Position numbers and translations under genes: made by a program | In this document: one piece after another, positions 37,515-49,057 of the stretch | How the letters are laid out: each line of letters starts with the position of its first letter | Position numbering within the stretch: the stretch's first letter is position 1 | The notes under the pieces: generated by a model | Databases searched by the model: none | Seen by the model: only the letters and a program-made list of their open reading frames with translations | What the model was told of the DNA's origin: nothing | Assembly: GCA_013399115.1 (NCBI GenBank) | Contig: VXAA01005245.1 | Location: 441,486-505,485 of the forward strand | Length of the DNA stretch: 64,000 nt | Direction of reading: 5' to 3' | Source of the DNA: Anseranas semipalmata | Lineage: Eukaryota > Chordata > Aves > Anseriformes > Anseranatidae

Positions 37515-38475
37515 AGTGAGTAATGGGTGGAGTACCCCAGGCATCAATACTGGGTCCAATCCTGTTTAACATGTGCATTAACATTCTGGATGATGGGGTA
37601 GAGTGCACCCTCAGTAAATTCACAGATGACACAAAACTGGGGGGAGTGGCTGACTCACCAGAAGGCCATGCAGCCATCAAGAGGGACCTTGAGAGGCTGG
37701 TGAGGTGAGCTGACAAAAACCTCATGAAGTTCAACAAGGAGAAGTGCAGGGTCCTGCACCTGGAGAGGAACAACTCCAGGCACCAGTACATGTTGGGGGA
37801 CACCCAGCTGGAAAGCAGCTGTGAAGAAAAGGACCTAGAAGTCCTGGTAGACGCCAAGTTGAACATGAGAAAGTAATGTGCCCTTGCTGCTAAGAAGACG
37901 AATGGTATTCTTGCCTGCATTAGGCAAAGTATTGCCAGCAGGTCAAGAGAGGGGATCCTTCCCCTCTACTCAGCATTGGTAAGGCCTCACCTGGAGCACT
38001 GGGTCCAGTGCTGGATTCCCCAGTACAAGAGAAACATAGACTTACTGGGGAGAGTACAACAGAGGGCCACCAAGGTGAGTAAGGGACTGGAGCGCGTCTC
38101 CTATGAGGAGACTGAAAGACTTGGGACACTGTTCAGCCTGGAGAAGAGGAGGATCAGGGAGGATCTTATCAGTGTCTATAAATACCTGAAGGGAGGGTGC
38201 AAAAAGGAGAGAGCCACTCCTTTCAGCGGTGCCCAGTGCAAAGACAAGAGGCAATGAGCACAAACTGGAACACAGGAGGTTCCATCCAAACACCAGGAAG
38301 CACTTCTTTACTGTGCAGGTGATGAAGCACTGGCACAGGTTGCTCAGAGAGGTTGAGGAGTCTCCCTCCTTGGAGATCTTCAAAAGCCATCTGGACATGG
38401 TCCTGAGCAATTTGCTCTAGGTGTCCCTGCTCGAGCAGGGGGGTTGGACCAGATGACCTTCTTTAAGAACTAACG
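37515..38475 (+). mobile_element. CR1 LINE, long 5'-truncated copy, plus strand
   Basis: This is the longest continuous CR1 copy in the window, about 960 bp. It begins inside the reverse-transcriptase domain with AGTACCCCAGGCATCAATAC and continues through the thumb/C-terminal region (TGAAGTTCAACAAGGAGAAG, AGGCCTCACCTGGAGCACTG, CCTGGAGAAGAGGAGGATCA). It then reaches the terminal coding block and the 3'UTR motif GGGGGGTTGGACCAGATGAC. The octamer tail is lost or mutated. It abuts an older minus-strand CR1 at about 37515, which suggests insertion into or beside it. Confidence 0.95.
37523..38420 (+). pseudogene. CR1 ORF2 3' third, disrupted by stops and a frameshift
   Basis: The frame opens in the late reverse-transcriptase domain: the fragment carries the [16 protein letters not shown] and [12 protein letters not shown] landmarks, the latter being the family's version of the polymerase catalytic DD-type motif. 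In the same frame there are stops at 37706-37708 (TGA) and 37874-37876 (TAA). The frame is open again from about 37976, ends at 38257, and continues in another frame (38229-38420), so an indel lies near 38225-38240. The final segment ends with the usual HWHRLLREVEESPSLEIFK-type terminus. The endonuclease domain and most of the polymerase are absent. This is an inactive remnant. Confidence 0.9.
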
Positions 38476-41160
38476 TATTCAGCAGAATACATCCCCTCCC
38501 AAAAAAACTGCACATACTAGAATCCATCAGTGGCCTTCCAAACCAATGGCCACAGGAACACATAAAGAACTCTGGCTTTGTACTTCTTCAGAGGAATACT
38601 TTTTTATTTCCAGATATTTGTGAAATAAAAGACTTGAAAAAATGAGAATGAATATAACAAATTTCAAATCAATATTTAGAGTTAATTTCTATGCTCTCCC
38701 TGCTGATTTTGCAAGGAAAATGAATGAGACTTTAAATCTCATTCATATCAATGTAAATTAGAAGTAACTCCTCAGAAATCTAGTTATGACAATGTTCTGA
38801 AAGCAAGTGTTTATGAGTCTAATTCCTCACAGGTAGAAATTATTGCAGCTGAGGGGTTAAGTTCAGAATTCAGGCTAAAACAGAACAATGCACTATATCT
38901 TAAGATATTAATCAACAAACAGAAAAACTCTTTGTTATTATCAAAATGTATAAATATAAATTATATAAATGTAAAATGTATAAATATTGTATATGTATTC
39001 TATATGCATCAATGTTTATTTAAAGGAGAGAAAGAAATACAATAAATGAACTTGAAGCAAAAAATCATACCAAATGACAAATTTGCAGTACTTAGGATCA
39101 AGATACACAACAGAGGAGAAAAAAAATCTCATTATGCAGCCACTGTTATACAAAAAGTATTTCTTGTCTCTGAATATATCTAGATGGAAAATCATTATCT
39201 GCACTGTTCCCTGCAGAAATAAGAACTAGAGAAAAGTAAAAACACTACAAATAAAACATTTGTCCTTCAGCAGTCAATTTGACAATTCCAGGAGGACTGA
39301 ACTGAGTTTAAGCAAAAACCTAATGAGTTTTCTCCATTTTTGTAAAGAAAAAGAAAACACAGATTTTTCTGTAGGCAAACTAGGTATTATAGTCAATTTG
39401 TTAAATTACTCTTCAGCTTTTAGCAGGGTTGGGATGTGGGAGAAACTGGTGACATTATTTTAAAAAAGGGAACTTTCTGCTGCTCTATAAAAATCAGGAA
39501 AGAGGACTTTGAGTTGTCGATGAAGGGAGAGCATCATATTCACTGTATGCTATGTTCTACATTCTTTTCTCTTAATCCAGTCTCATTTTTTATTACAAGT
39601 TAAAGACAAAGCAATTAGTGTAGAACAGCTGCTCTCAGGAATTAGGAAAGACAGCAGTTGGAGGAATCTTGAATCCTTATAGGATTTTTGACCAAGACAC
39701 CAAACAGAATCAAACAGAAGTTTTAAATTCAGTCATCTTCATTGTTTACCAGTTCCTAGTATCCTCTTCAGTTTACAGGCTTGTATTACTCTTACTAATC
39801 TCCCAGTGTCTCCTATTTTCTCAGCACCAAAACCACAAAAGTATTGTTTTCTTCTTTTAACGTTTTTAACATTTAAGGAAGGGTGTATGATTGATTAAAA
39901 ACATGTATTTCTCTGGTACAAGTCCATCTTCATCCCAAATCAGGATCTGCTGACAATTCATCTATACTGCAATGCCCATCAACCAAGAGACAGTTTTGAG
40001 CTTGAATACTGTGGATTTTTTTTTTCTTTGACTGATAATTGAAGTTCTTTTCTGTTGAGAAGTCTGTTTCTTAAATATGATATCAGGGAATAAGAAGTGT
40101 CCCTACAACCTCACTGGTAACAAACGCTTTGGGGATCCAACAACTTAGATTGTAAAGTCATGAAGGGAGGCTGAATATCTTATGAGAGGTTGAAAAGAAC
40201 AATAAAAAGCATGCCATTGTATCGGTTTTAATGATAATTAATAATAAATCATGCGTGCCACATCTGAGATTCAGGTGAACAGCATGATATAGACTAATAT
40301 CAATAACAATAAATGTATGTTACTCAGAATTTTTCAGCTACTATGAGAACAATCATATATTCCTCTTCTTTAGCATTTTGAATTTTGATCTTCCATATTA
40401 ACAATTTTGTATTTGAAATATACAGTGCTAGACAATTCTCCAAACTAAGAGGTGAAAGTTGTATTGATATTTTGCATATTTTGGTATTTTGCGTGCTTAA
40501 TCGTTTACACATAGCTCATTTGTACCTTTTTCTACACATGACTCTTGGAAAAAAAAAATCTTCAGCTTAAAAATCAGATTGAATACTGGGTTTTGTTGCA
40601 TGTGATGGGGAAAGAACTCTTAGGATTTTGAGTACCAAAAAGAGATGTCAGCTAATTCCACCTAAAAGAAAATGACTCTTTAATATCATCCTATAGAAAA
40701 TAGAGGAAATCTCCCTAAGGTTGGAATTTGTTGCAGTATTGTGGTTAGTACAAATAAGTATATTATTCCCTAAACTTTTTTTTTTTCTGCAGATTACTGA
40801 TTATTTATTGGCATCAGAGGGTTTTTGAGGTTGATAGGGAACCACATTAGAAAAAAGGTAGGAACTGAGGAAAACTCTGCAGAGTTCCTCCCATAATCTT
40901 TGCCTTAGGATTTCTCTTGAGAAAAGGAGAATATCACAAAGTAAACACTGGGTAATATGCAATATCAAATGACAGAGTAAATTGGCATGAAGCACATGAA
41001 GGGTCAAACTTCTGATTCCTCCACTGTCTGAGTCTGATGATGAATGCAGTCATGCTATATTTTTTCTAACAGAGGTAACATCTAGTTGATTCAAACTGAG
41101 TCAGGGTAGTTCCTATGCCAACCATTTTGCATAATGGGGATAACATTAATAACTGGGAAG
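38476..41160. other. AT-rich unique sequence
   Basis: No gene or transposon recognised. A TATAAATRTA-like patch lies at about 38945-39000 and a T run near 40017-40024. Confidence 0.6.
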
Positions 41161-41240
41161 AAAGGAAAGGAAAGGAAAGGAAAGGAAAGGAAAGGAAAGG
41201 AAAGGAAAGGAAAGGAAAGGAAAGGAAAGGAAAGGAAAGG
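41161..41240 (+). repeat. Perfect (AAAGG)16 pentanucleotide microsatellite
   Basis: Eighty bases made of sixteen uninterrupted AAAGG units, bordered by GGGAAG on the left and GGAGTC on the right. Purity implies recent expansion. The all-purine strand could form triplex structures. Confidence 0.98.
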
Positions 41241-42220
41241 GGAGTCTTAAAAAGAAAAAGACTGCACTGATAAAAAAAAAAAACACGACAGTTTAAAGCA
41301 AATTCTTAACTGATTTCTGGAATTTTCTCAATTCGGACTTTTAATTTTTGCATCCTATCATTCAGGACCTTTCCCCCCTTCATGAAGTGCAGATAGATAG
41401 TTCATCTGCTATGTATATTACCCTTTAATATCACACTTACCTACGCAAGTGAAAACTGTGGTAAGGATGATACCTTATCTTCTCTTAATGAAATGGAGGT
41501 TACTTGAAGTATCCTGATTACTTTGATTACACCAGAACATGGTCATTTAAACCTTCAATAAGTAAGATCCTAGATTCTGTGCACTTTATCAAAAAGAGGC
41601 TTCCATTTTAGGCAAGAAATAATAGATGTTACATGGTTCAATTTCACCAGCTATAACAACATTAAAATAAATAAAAATAAATAAAAAGCATGTGTATTAA
41701 GCACACCATCAATACAGGCTGCAGTCCAGTTCAGCAGGCCTTGATTTTCTCAACAGAAGACATACTCAAATTGAAGCAGAATTTAGTATTTGGAGCTTTT
41801 GATTTTAACACATTATGATGCCTTATATCATCATAGTCCTCTTATTTCTTTATTGATACTATCCCAGTTGTTATTTCAACCTGACAGTTCATCTTATTGC
41901 ACAGTAGTGATCTAAATTACTATGTAAAAATTAGTATACTTGAGTAATTGTGAGAGTTCAGTCTAGTCCTCAGTTACACGAGTCTGCGTTGCCACTTGCC
42001 TTTTTTAATCTGCTACTGCATTTGAAGTCATATGCATAAGATACGCAGTGCAGTGTGCTTGTATACTCAAAGCCAAGAACAGCTTCTCAGACTATACCAG
42101 TATTTCACAGAGATGCTCAGCAGTTTAATTAGGCAAGACTGGACAGGAGTAGAAAATGGAGGATCTTAAACTCTTTCTCCTTCCCTTCATCTTACTGTCT
42201 CCATTCATTAGCATTAATTG

Positions 42221-42240
42221 AAAAAAAAAAAAAAAAAAAA
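42221..42240 (+). repeat. Poly-A tract, 20 bases
   Basis: Uninterrupted A20 after CATTAATTG. No retroposed sequence was recognised upstream. Confidence 0.9.
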
Positions 42241-43137
42241 GAAGCGGTTTTCATTTTAGAAATGATTAAAGTCATTACAATGTTTTGCAACATTCAGAAA
42301 CTGGTTTCCTCACTAGTTTGCTTTGCTGACTCACTCATATTGCATATTAAGTTCAGATTAACTCCAAATAGACCATATTTTATGCTGAATGCTGAAATGG
42401 TGCATCAGGTCCTAGCAGCTCACACACAGCTAAGTGATTCCCCTCTTCTTCATTTAGGACTCCAAGCTGAAGCAGGTGAAGTTACTAATTCATACACAAA
42501 AATGAAAATTGTTGTTTTCAAAGAGACACTGAATCATATCAACGTTAATGTACAATGGATGGTAGAGAAAAACAAACAAGAAAACCAACAAACTCAGCTG
42601 CAAGAAGCAGGAATTGTATTTTTAACAAGTAACATATATTGGTCCTATTGTTTAGAACATTTCTGGAAGATACCAAAATGCAATATTGATAAATGTAAAA
42701 AAAAGTTCACATAGAAGCTCACAGTTTATTGGCCTGTGAAGTCCTTTTCTAGGCCCATCTTTCATGCTGTAATATGGCTTCATTATGGAGGATTGAGCTC
42801 TAAAGTTTCCTTTTCTTATCAGCGTTCCTGGATGATAGATCCAGGAAGGACTAGTCTAAGGTCATTGTAGTTCTGGGGTATTCAAAGAGTGGTAGTAGTC
42901 AACTTTAATATCAATATGACTGATTTGAAGTGAGATTAAAGGATTCTTTCTACTTCTCTACAGATAAGTAATTTGAGCTAGATAAAAACACTGGACAAGT
43001 ATAAGAGAGACACAGGTCCCATTTTCAGTGTGTTGACTCAAGTAACTACAAAGGCATCGTAAAGAGAGCATCATTCTTCCTTTCGCCTCAGTTTGCTCAG
43101 GCTTATTGAAGCAGAAACTTGTTCTGAATACACAGTG

Positions 43138-43166
43138 GAAATATTGATAAGTGGTATCAATATTTC
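43138..43166. repeat. Perfect 12-bp inverted repeat, 5-nt loop
   Basis: GAAATATTGATA at 43138-43149, loop AGTGG, TATCAATATTTC at 43155-43166. No gene or T-run adjoins it. Confidence 0.95.
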
Positions 43167-44011
43167 ATTACATTCACACATTGGTGAAAGCGAAAATGTG
43201 TTGGTCGTCTTCAGTTACGTAGCAGGCCATGTCTTGCTATTAATATGTTTATTAACAAATATATTTTAAAATTCACAGAAAAATTTTAATGAATTTAAGA
43301 CATTGTCTCAGGATGGTAGTACTTTGTTGTTAACATACCTAGGCAGAGCAGACAAATATCTAATGTAAGTAAATGGTGAGGTACTCTGAGAAACATAGTT
43401 CCTAAGCAAGTGTTCTACTGCTGGGATTTCGTTTCTGTTGTATCAAATGATGCATGTAGATTTAATAATTCTCTCTAGTGGATCTTGGTTGAGTAGAAAT
43501 AAATTGCTTAATGCGATAGTGTTAAAAAGCAGTGCTCTATTTGGTTAAGGGAACAATCTTCTTGTATCATCCAACCAATCCAATAATCTCGTAAGAAAGA
43601 ATATGTTATAGCTGATCTAAGAATCACTGTTATCAGTAAGTAAAATGCAGTTTCTGTGTGAATAAAACACTGTTTTAAATTTCATTGTTATCAGCTTTTA
43701 ATTTGAACAGCTCTTATCACACATGGCTCCAATACTGAAATTTCGTTCCTGAATCAGTGCCTCACAGATTCTGACAGACTTGTAGATGCTTCACATGTGT
43801 AGTTGTCCTATGCATATAAGACTACAGACCACACAAAAAGTCATGTTTAATTCATCAGTCATTAGAACTATGTTAAACTCAAAGTGTCATCTCTAAAGCT
43901 TTTTGAATTTACAGTTCTTAGTCCCACTCTTTTTTGTTCCATACCTAATTAAAGCTAATTAAAACATATATACATACAAATTTCTTACAGAGAGTGAAAT
44001 GGAAAATATTT

Positions 44012-44016
44012 ATAAG
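44012..44016. repeat. Left 5-bp target-site duplication of LTR
   Basis: ATAAG, paired with GTAAG at 44428-44432 (4 of 5). Confidence 0.55.
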
Positions 44017-44427
44017 CATACTGTTTTTTGTTAGGAGGGAGTTAATTTTCTTCATAGCAGCTGGTATGGTGCTACGTTTTCGATTTGTGACTAAAACAGT
44101 GTTGATAACACAGAATTATGCAAAATTATTCAAAGAACCCTTGTCATATAACAGGAAGATTTGTAGATATGGTGTTTGTCTTTGCAAGTAACCATTACAT
44201 GTGATGGGTCCCTGCTTTCCTGGAAATGGCCAAACATCTGCCTCCTGAGGCAGATGAAGAGGTGAATGAAATCCTTAATTTGTTTTGCTTGCGTGCAGCT
44301 TTTGCTTTACCGAATAAGTTGTCTTTATCTCAACCCATGAATTTTCTCTCTTTAACCCTTCTAATTCTCTCTCCCATCCCATGCAGCTATGTGGGGCTTG
44401 GCTGCCTGCTGGTGTCAACCCACAACA
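44017..44427 (+). mobile_element. ERVL-type solo LTR with internal deletion, about 411 bp
   Basis: This belongs to the same family as the 12571-13154 LTR but lies on the opposite strand. It starts with a degraded CATACTG version of the TGTACTG terminus. It then matches the CTTCATAGCAGCTGGTATGG block, AAACAGTGTTGATAACACAG, and after a gap the CCTGGAAATGGCCAAACATC block, GTCTTTATCTCAACCCATGA, and the TGTGGGGCTTGGCTGCCTGC 3' end closing at ..CACAACA. Relative to the other copy roughly 170 bp from the middle are missing. Near-matching 5-bp repeats at both ends support a genuine complete integration that was later deleted internally. Confidence 0.9.
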
Positions 44428-44432
44428 GTAAG
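44428..44432. repeat. Right 5-bp target-site duplication of LTR
   Basis: GTAAG, paired with ATAAG at 44012-44016. Confidence 0.55.
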
Positions 44433-45136
44433 TAAACTAGATATTGAAATATGAAATCAAACTGACCTGGGGCGATCAGGTACCACTAGATGGTTGGTTT
44501 ATTGATACTTGGATTCTACTTGATTTAAAAAAATACGTAAATGACTCTTCAGTGTCTGAGAAAACAGTGCCTCTATTAAAAAATAATAAATCGTGACACG
44601 TGGAACATGGAACAAAAGGACATCCACTTTTCAAAAAGAATCATTGCATTGTTTATGCTTTGTATGGTTGAGAGTAAACTGGGATGTATACATATTCGCC
44701 TAAACATGATTTAATCTTGTTTTTGGAAACACTTCAATTCATGTAATCTTCTATCCCTCTCCCAACAGAGTACTATTGAGATGGATAAAGTGAGCACAGA
44801 CCAGGAGGAAACTTCTTTTTAGTATTGACAAGTACTTATCAAAAAAGCAAGTCCTAGATTCTGATACAGATAAGAAACTAAAAATTACATTTTGATACTG
44901 AGATGGCAAGGAAATTGGAAATGGAAAAATCATGTTTATTTGTATGTTATTTAAATTAGACTAGAAAATCACAAAATAAAAATCACTAAATTCCTGCATA
45001 AGCCTTGTTCTCAGATTGACCTTTCCCTTAGAATTAGGCTTCATCACTGCTGCTAGAGCTGAATCAACTCTCAAAGACCCCAGTGAACTAACATAACAAT
45101 CTTTTAATGCATTCTCAGAATACTGTGTCTATTTCC

Positions 45137-45233
45137 TTTGTTTGGTTTGTTTGTTTATTCATTTACTTTTGCTTTTTTTGTTGTTTTGGTTTTGGTTTGT
45201 TTTTTGTTTTTTGTTTTTTGTTTTTTTTTTTTG
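45137..45233 (+). repeat. GTTT / GTTTTTT-rich tract
   Basis: GTTTG units, then three GTTTTTT units and a terminal T12 run. Confidence 0.9.
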
Positions 45234-46112
45234 ACTGTAGGCAATCACTCTTTTCCTAATGAGGATTTGACCTGTAGCTTCCTAAAGAATTTTACACTTG
45301 TTGGCAAATGAGAAATCAGAGAATTCTAATATGTTTTTCTTACAGATATGAAAGGCAGCTTGTCTGCATCAATGAGGGTGTTCTCTGCCTTCTTACACAA
45401 TGTCAGACCTCGGAGGAATGAAATGGGTAGGAGCAAAGGATCTTTGCCTTCATCACTCTGCCATCAAGAGCAAGGAGATGTCTTTATAGATCAGATATAG
45501 AAGCAAGACAGTGATTCAGCCTGGAGGATGGTGGAGAAACAAGAGAGGAAAAGGTCTAGATGACTTCTCAGCTTTTTTTCCATTTTATATGAACATTGTA
45601 ATTACCCCTTTTTTTCCATTTTTCATAACAAACCTCTTTCTTCCTATTGGTACCCAGTCTCTCCACTGCTGCTGCAAACCTTCACACCACCATCCAAACT
45701 CTGCATGTAATCCAGTCACCTTGTAACAAACTAGTCTGTGCTTCATTGATTGCCCCACATTTCTTCCAAGACAGTAGATCTGCTCACCAGCTGTTGAAGC
45801 CCTTAAATACACCATGGGGAAAACTGGATGAAAGAAGTGTAGGATTTCCTCACAGCATTTCTCAGTTCTGAGGAAAGCCCATGAAAAATAATTCATGGCC
45901 ACACAAAACATAAGCCACAGGTAAACATAAATACTCACCATACACAGAATTACAAATGTATTGACAATTACTGGCAGTAACAGTAACATGCAAATATCTT
46001 AAGTAATTAATTTCATGAGCAAGTATTATTCAAAGTGCAAAAATTTGAATGTCCCATCAAAGTATCTGTGCACATGAAATTTACCTTGTACTTTTTCATG
46101 TAAGAAGGGAAA

Positions 46113-46185
46113 GTTCTGTTTTTCTTCCTTTCTTCTTTTCTTTCTTGTTTCTTTCTTTTCCTTTCTTCCTTCCTTTCTTTCTAGA
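46113..46185 (+). repeat. CT-rich (TTTC/TTCC)n tract
   Basis: Imperfect pyrimidine repeat of TTTC, TTCC and TTTTC units, ending TTTCTTTCTAG. Confidence 0.85.
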
Positions 46186-48672
46186 CACTTCTGAAACTAC
46201 AAAGATTTTATGACTGCACCTGAGCTTTGCACAGTACAATAATACCATAAATCAATTCCTGTGTTTTCTCCACCACAGATAGGCAGGGGGTTTCACTGCA
46301 TTTACAACTTGATGTAGTGATTATTATAGGAAAGGATAAAAGGAAAGAAGAAAAATATTACATTGGTGACTAGAACAAGTCCAACAATAGATATCTTATC
46401 TTTTATTTAATGTGTTTTGCAATACCTTTGAAAATAAAATCTGATATATATCTTTGCAATTTTTTCATTAAGATCTCTTAATGTTTCAGAACTGTTGGAG
46501 AGCTAAGAATCATTCAGTTTCTGGAGAAGTTGTGGAACAAACTCAACCCAGCAAAATAATTCTGGCCAAATAAGTCTGACACCTGGGAGTGAAAAAAGAA
46601 GCAAATATGATAGCGACAGAATTCACTGCAGGAAGCAACTGTAACAGTGATTCTGGCTCAAGCCAGAGGTGTTTTACTGTAATTGCTGCTAGATGATCTA
46701 ACATACACTTTTTTTCTGTAATGCAGTCTTGGGTAAAGTCCGGCTACCAGCTGACTGGCTTTAACACCTGAATGCCAAAAAGGTGCAATTTTAGAAGTGA
46801 CATTGCTGATCTATTTGCAGGACACATCACCTGCCACTTGCAATATTGGTTGGGAGGGGGATCCATTAGAAAAAGAAGCTTTGGAACAGACATAAGGAGC
46901 TTTTCTTTCTGCTCACTGGCCTCTTTTCATCTTCTCTTCTTATGTTTCAGCAGGTATTTTTCCCACTTCTAGGCTTTATGCTGTGGCAGTGGTGCTGAAT
47001 GCTGATGAGGCCCTGCTTAATGCAACTTCAGGCAATGCAGTATTCCTGGTAGCAGCCTAAGCTTTCTATAGTCAGAGAGTATTCACCATCGCTTTTAAAG
47101 AACCTCCAATTAGTGAGCATTTGGACATAAGAGATAATGGAAGAAAATATTTAATAAGCACTTAAAAAGAGAGCTGATGATGGTAACCAGGCAAAAATAC
47201 TGACACAGTGTGATCAAGTACATGATGCATGTGTGCAGTCTGAGAACTATATGTAAGGTTAATGTTTATCTTCTTTCACTTCAATGGCAAAACTTGTTTG
47301 GATATCTCTAATTTTGCCCTTCTTGTCTCTAAGCAGTTATGCTTCATGTGCTCAGCTGTAACATGTACTGTAACTCTGTATATTTTATATTAAGGAATTC
47401 AAACTGAATTACCCACTTATCTAGCAATCCCAAACCAAATTGTGTGGACCAATGCTGTATAGCTCTAAAAACATTTATAACACCGTACAGACCTTGACAA
47501 GCACAAGTGATATTTAAATTATAGATGGGTAGAGCCTGTTAAAGTGAAAATCAAACCTGTTTGAAAAGTCATTTATTAAATATAGATCACATTGGCAGGA
47601 ACGCCATTTTGGAAGTTCTTTCTTTCTTTCTTAAACATTTATAAATATTGATTATTGCAGACAGTACATTTTCAAAATACAGAATTGATTCTTTACACTA
47701 TATGGAACCAAAATGCTAATCACCTCTGAAATCTTCCAAATTGAAATGCTCCAAAGCATCCAAAAATTTTCACATTGGAATGCAAATACAGATCTGACTT
47801 TTGAAGCTCAAATCCAGGTTTCTTGAGAAAAAAATATCTCTCTTTATAATTACAGAGGTTTTAGGGAGAACTGTTATCAATCTAATAATGAAATAAAATT
47901 TAGCCTATATAAGATAAAATGAACACAGATCAGAAGGTGACATACACTTTATTATGCACATCATTTTCTAAACTATATTAAGAAATAAATGAAGAGTAAA
48001 AACGGGGCTGTTCAAATAGCATTTTCAAATAAACTTGAACTATAAATTTCCATTTGGATTCAGGTTCAGACTTTCCAAAACTCAAAATGGAAAAAGTCCA
48101 CCCTCAGATGTTTGTATAAGTACAGTTTTCAAGCAGAATCAGAATTTCAGCTTTTTCTCTCCAGTAGCCTCCATGTAACTGTAAACCTATTTGAAGACCC
48201 CCCAGATGATGCCATTACAGCAGGTGAATCTCTTGATAGAATAAATCAGAGTCATATACTTCTTGCAGAGTCTGCAATCAACTTTCATTCGTATCTGTTT
48301 TCGTACAAGAAAATGCAGACAAGGAATAACGCTGTGTTCAGACACACTTGTTCTCTCTGACAATCAAAATGGTATTGGGATTCAAACAAATTGTTAAAAC
48401 TAATCTGGGATTACAAAACTAATTTCAATTGGATTAAAAGAAGACTTAGAAAATAGATCTCAAGGGAAATTTATTTCTGCATCCCTGATTGTGTGAAGAC
48501 TTGCACATATGCTCATCTTTACTTGTGCAAATAAACCAGCTGCAGTCAAAAGAATAATTCACAAAGATGGTCTTTTAAACACATGCACCACAGTTGTCAG
48601 CACAGAAACCTCTGTAAAATAGTGCCAAACAATTCACTTGTTACATAGTTATTACTGCAGGGAAAATGACAT

Positions 48673-48690
48673 TCTATTCAATTGAATAGA
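48673..48690. repeat. 18-bp perfect palindrome
   Basis: TCTATTCAATTGAATAGA is its own reverse complement. AT-rich, no known function. Confidence 0.95.
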
Positions 48691-48963
48691 TTATTTATGA
48701 AAAATGAGATGATGGCTAGCTGAGCATTCTGCCTGAATCTATTCCATGGGATAAATCTCACCTGACTTGTTAATGTGGTGACAGCTATGAATCTCATTAT
48801 TTTAAGCTCTGACTGCTGGACACGAGTTTTACCGCAATGACTGCCATGAGAAATATTTTTTTAAAAAAAAAGTATTAAAATCAGAAACCCCTACCTTGAG
48901 GCGAGCTTACAGCAGTCCTATCTGTTCTTGACATTGTTCTCAATAGCTACTGTGGGTTTAGAG

Positions 48964-49057
48964 CACCTCTTTGTGGCATTTTAGTGAGATGTTATATATT
49001 TTCCTATGATGTTTTGTTTTGGTACGTAACATCTCACTAAAATGCCACAAAGAGGTG
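48964..49057. repeat. Perfect 31-bp inverted repeat with 32-nt loop
   Basis: The left arm (48964-48994) starts CACCTCTTTGTGG and ends GTGAGATGTTA. The right arm (49027-49057) is its exact reverse complement, from TAACATCTCAC to CAAAGAGGTG. The loop is 48995-49026. Pairing stops sharply at both outer ends and there are no bulges, unlike most microRNA precursors. Neither arm resembles CR1 or the LTRs here. A short-range template-switch mutation, a tiny palindromic transposon remnant or a hairpin RNA are all possible. Confidence 0.97.

Larger units (their letters stand above)
41241..44011. other. AT-rich unique sequence
   Basis: No gene recognised. Contains an A20 run and the hairpin at 43138-43166. 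The 150-codon open frame at 42262-42714 (plus) shows no domain, signal peptide or membrane pattern I can name, and probably reflects chance. Confidence 0.55.
44433..48963. other. AT-rich unique sequence
   Basis: No gene recognised. Contains the T/GTTT-rich tract at 45137-45233, the CT-rich tract at 46113-46185 and an 18-bp perfect palindrome at 48673-48690. The minus-strand 134-codon frame at 45585-45989 has a hydrophobic start but no recognisable receptor or domain pattern. Confidence 0.55.

Noticed and set aside
37330..38475. 5' inversion of a single CR1 (twin priming)
   Set aside because: The minus and plus pieces cover overlapping parts of ORF2, whereas twin priming would give adjacent non-overlapping parts.
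42221..42240. Poly-A tail of a processed retrocopy
   Set aside because: No gene-like sequence precedes the A20 run and no flanking target duplication was seen.
42262..42714. 150-codon plus-strand open frame
   Set aside because: No family pattern, signal peptide or membrane segment. It lies in unremarkable AT-rich DNA next to an A20 run, with no splice or promoter context.
45585..45989. 134-codon minus-strand frame with a hydrophobic start, briefly considered as an olfactory-receptor fragment
   Set aside because: None of the expected receptor motifs appear and the second half is unlike a receptor.
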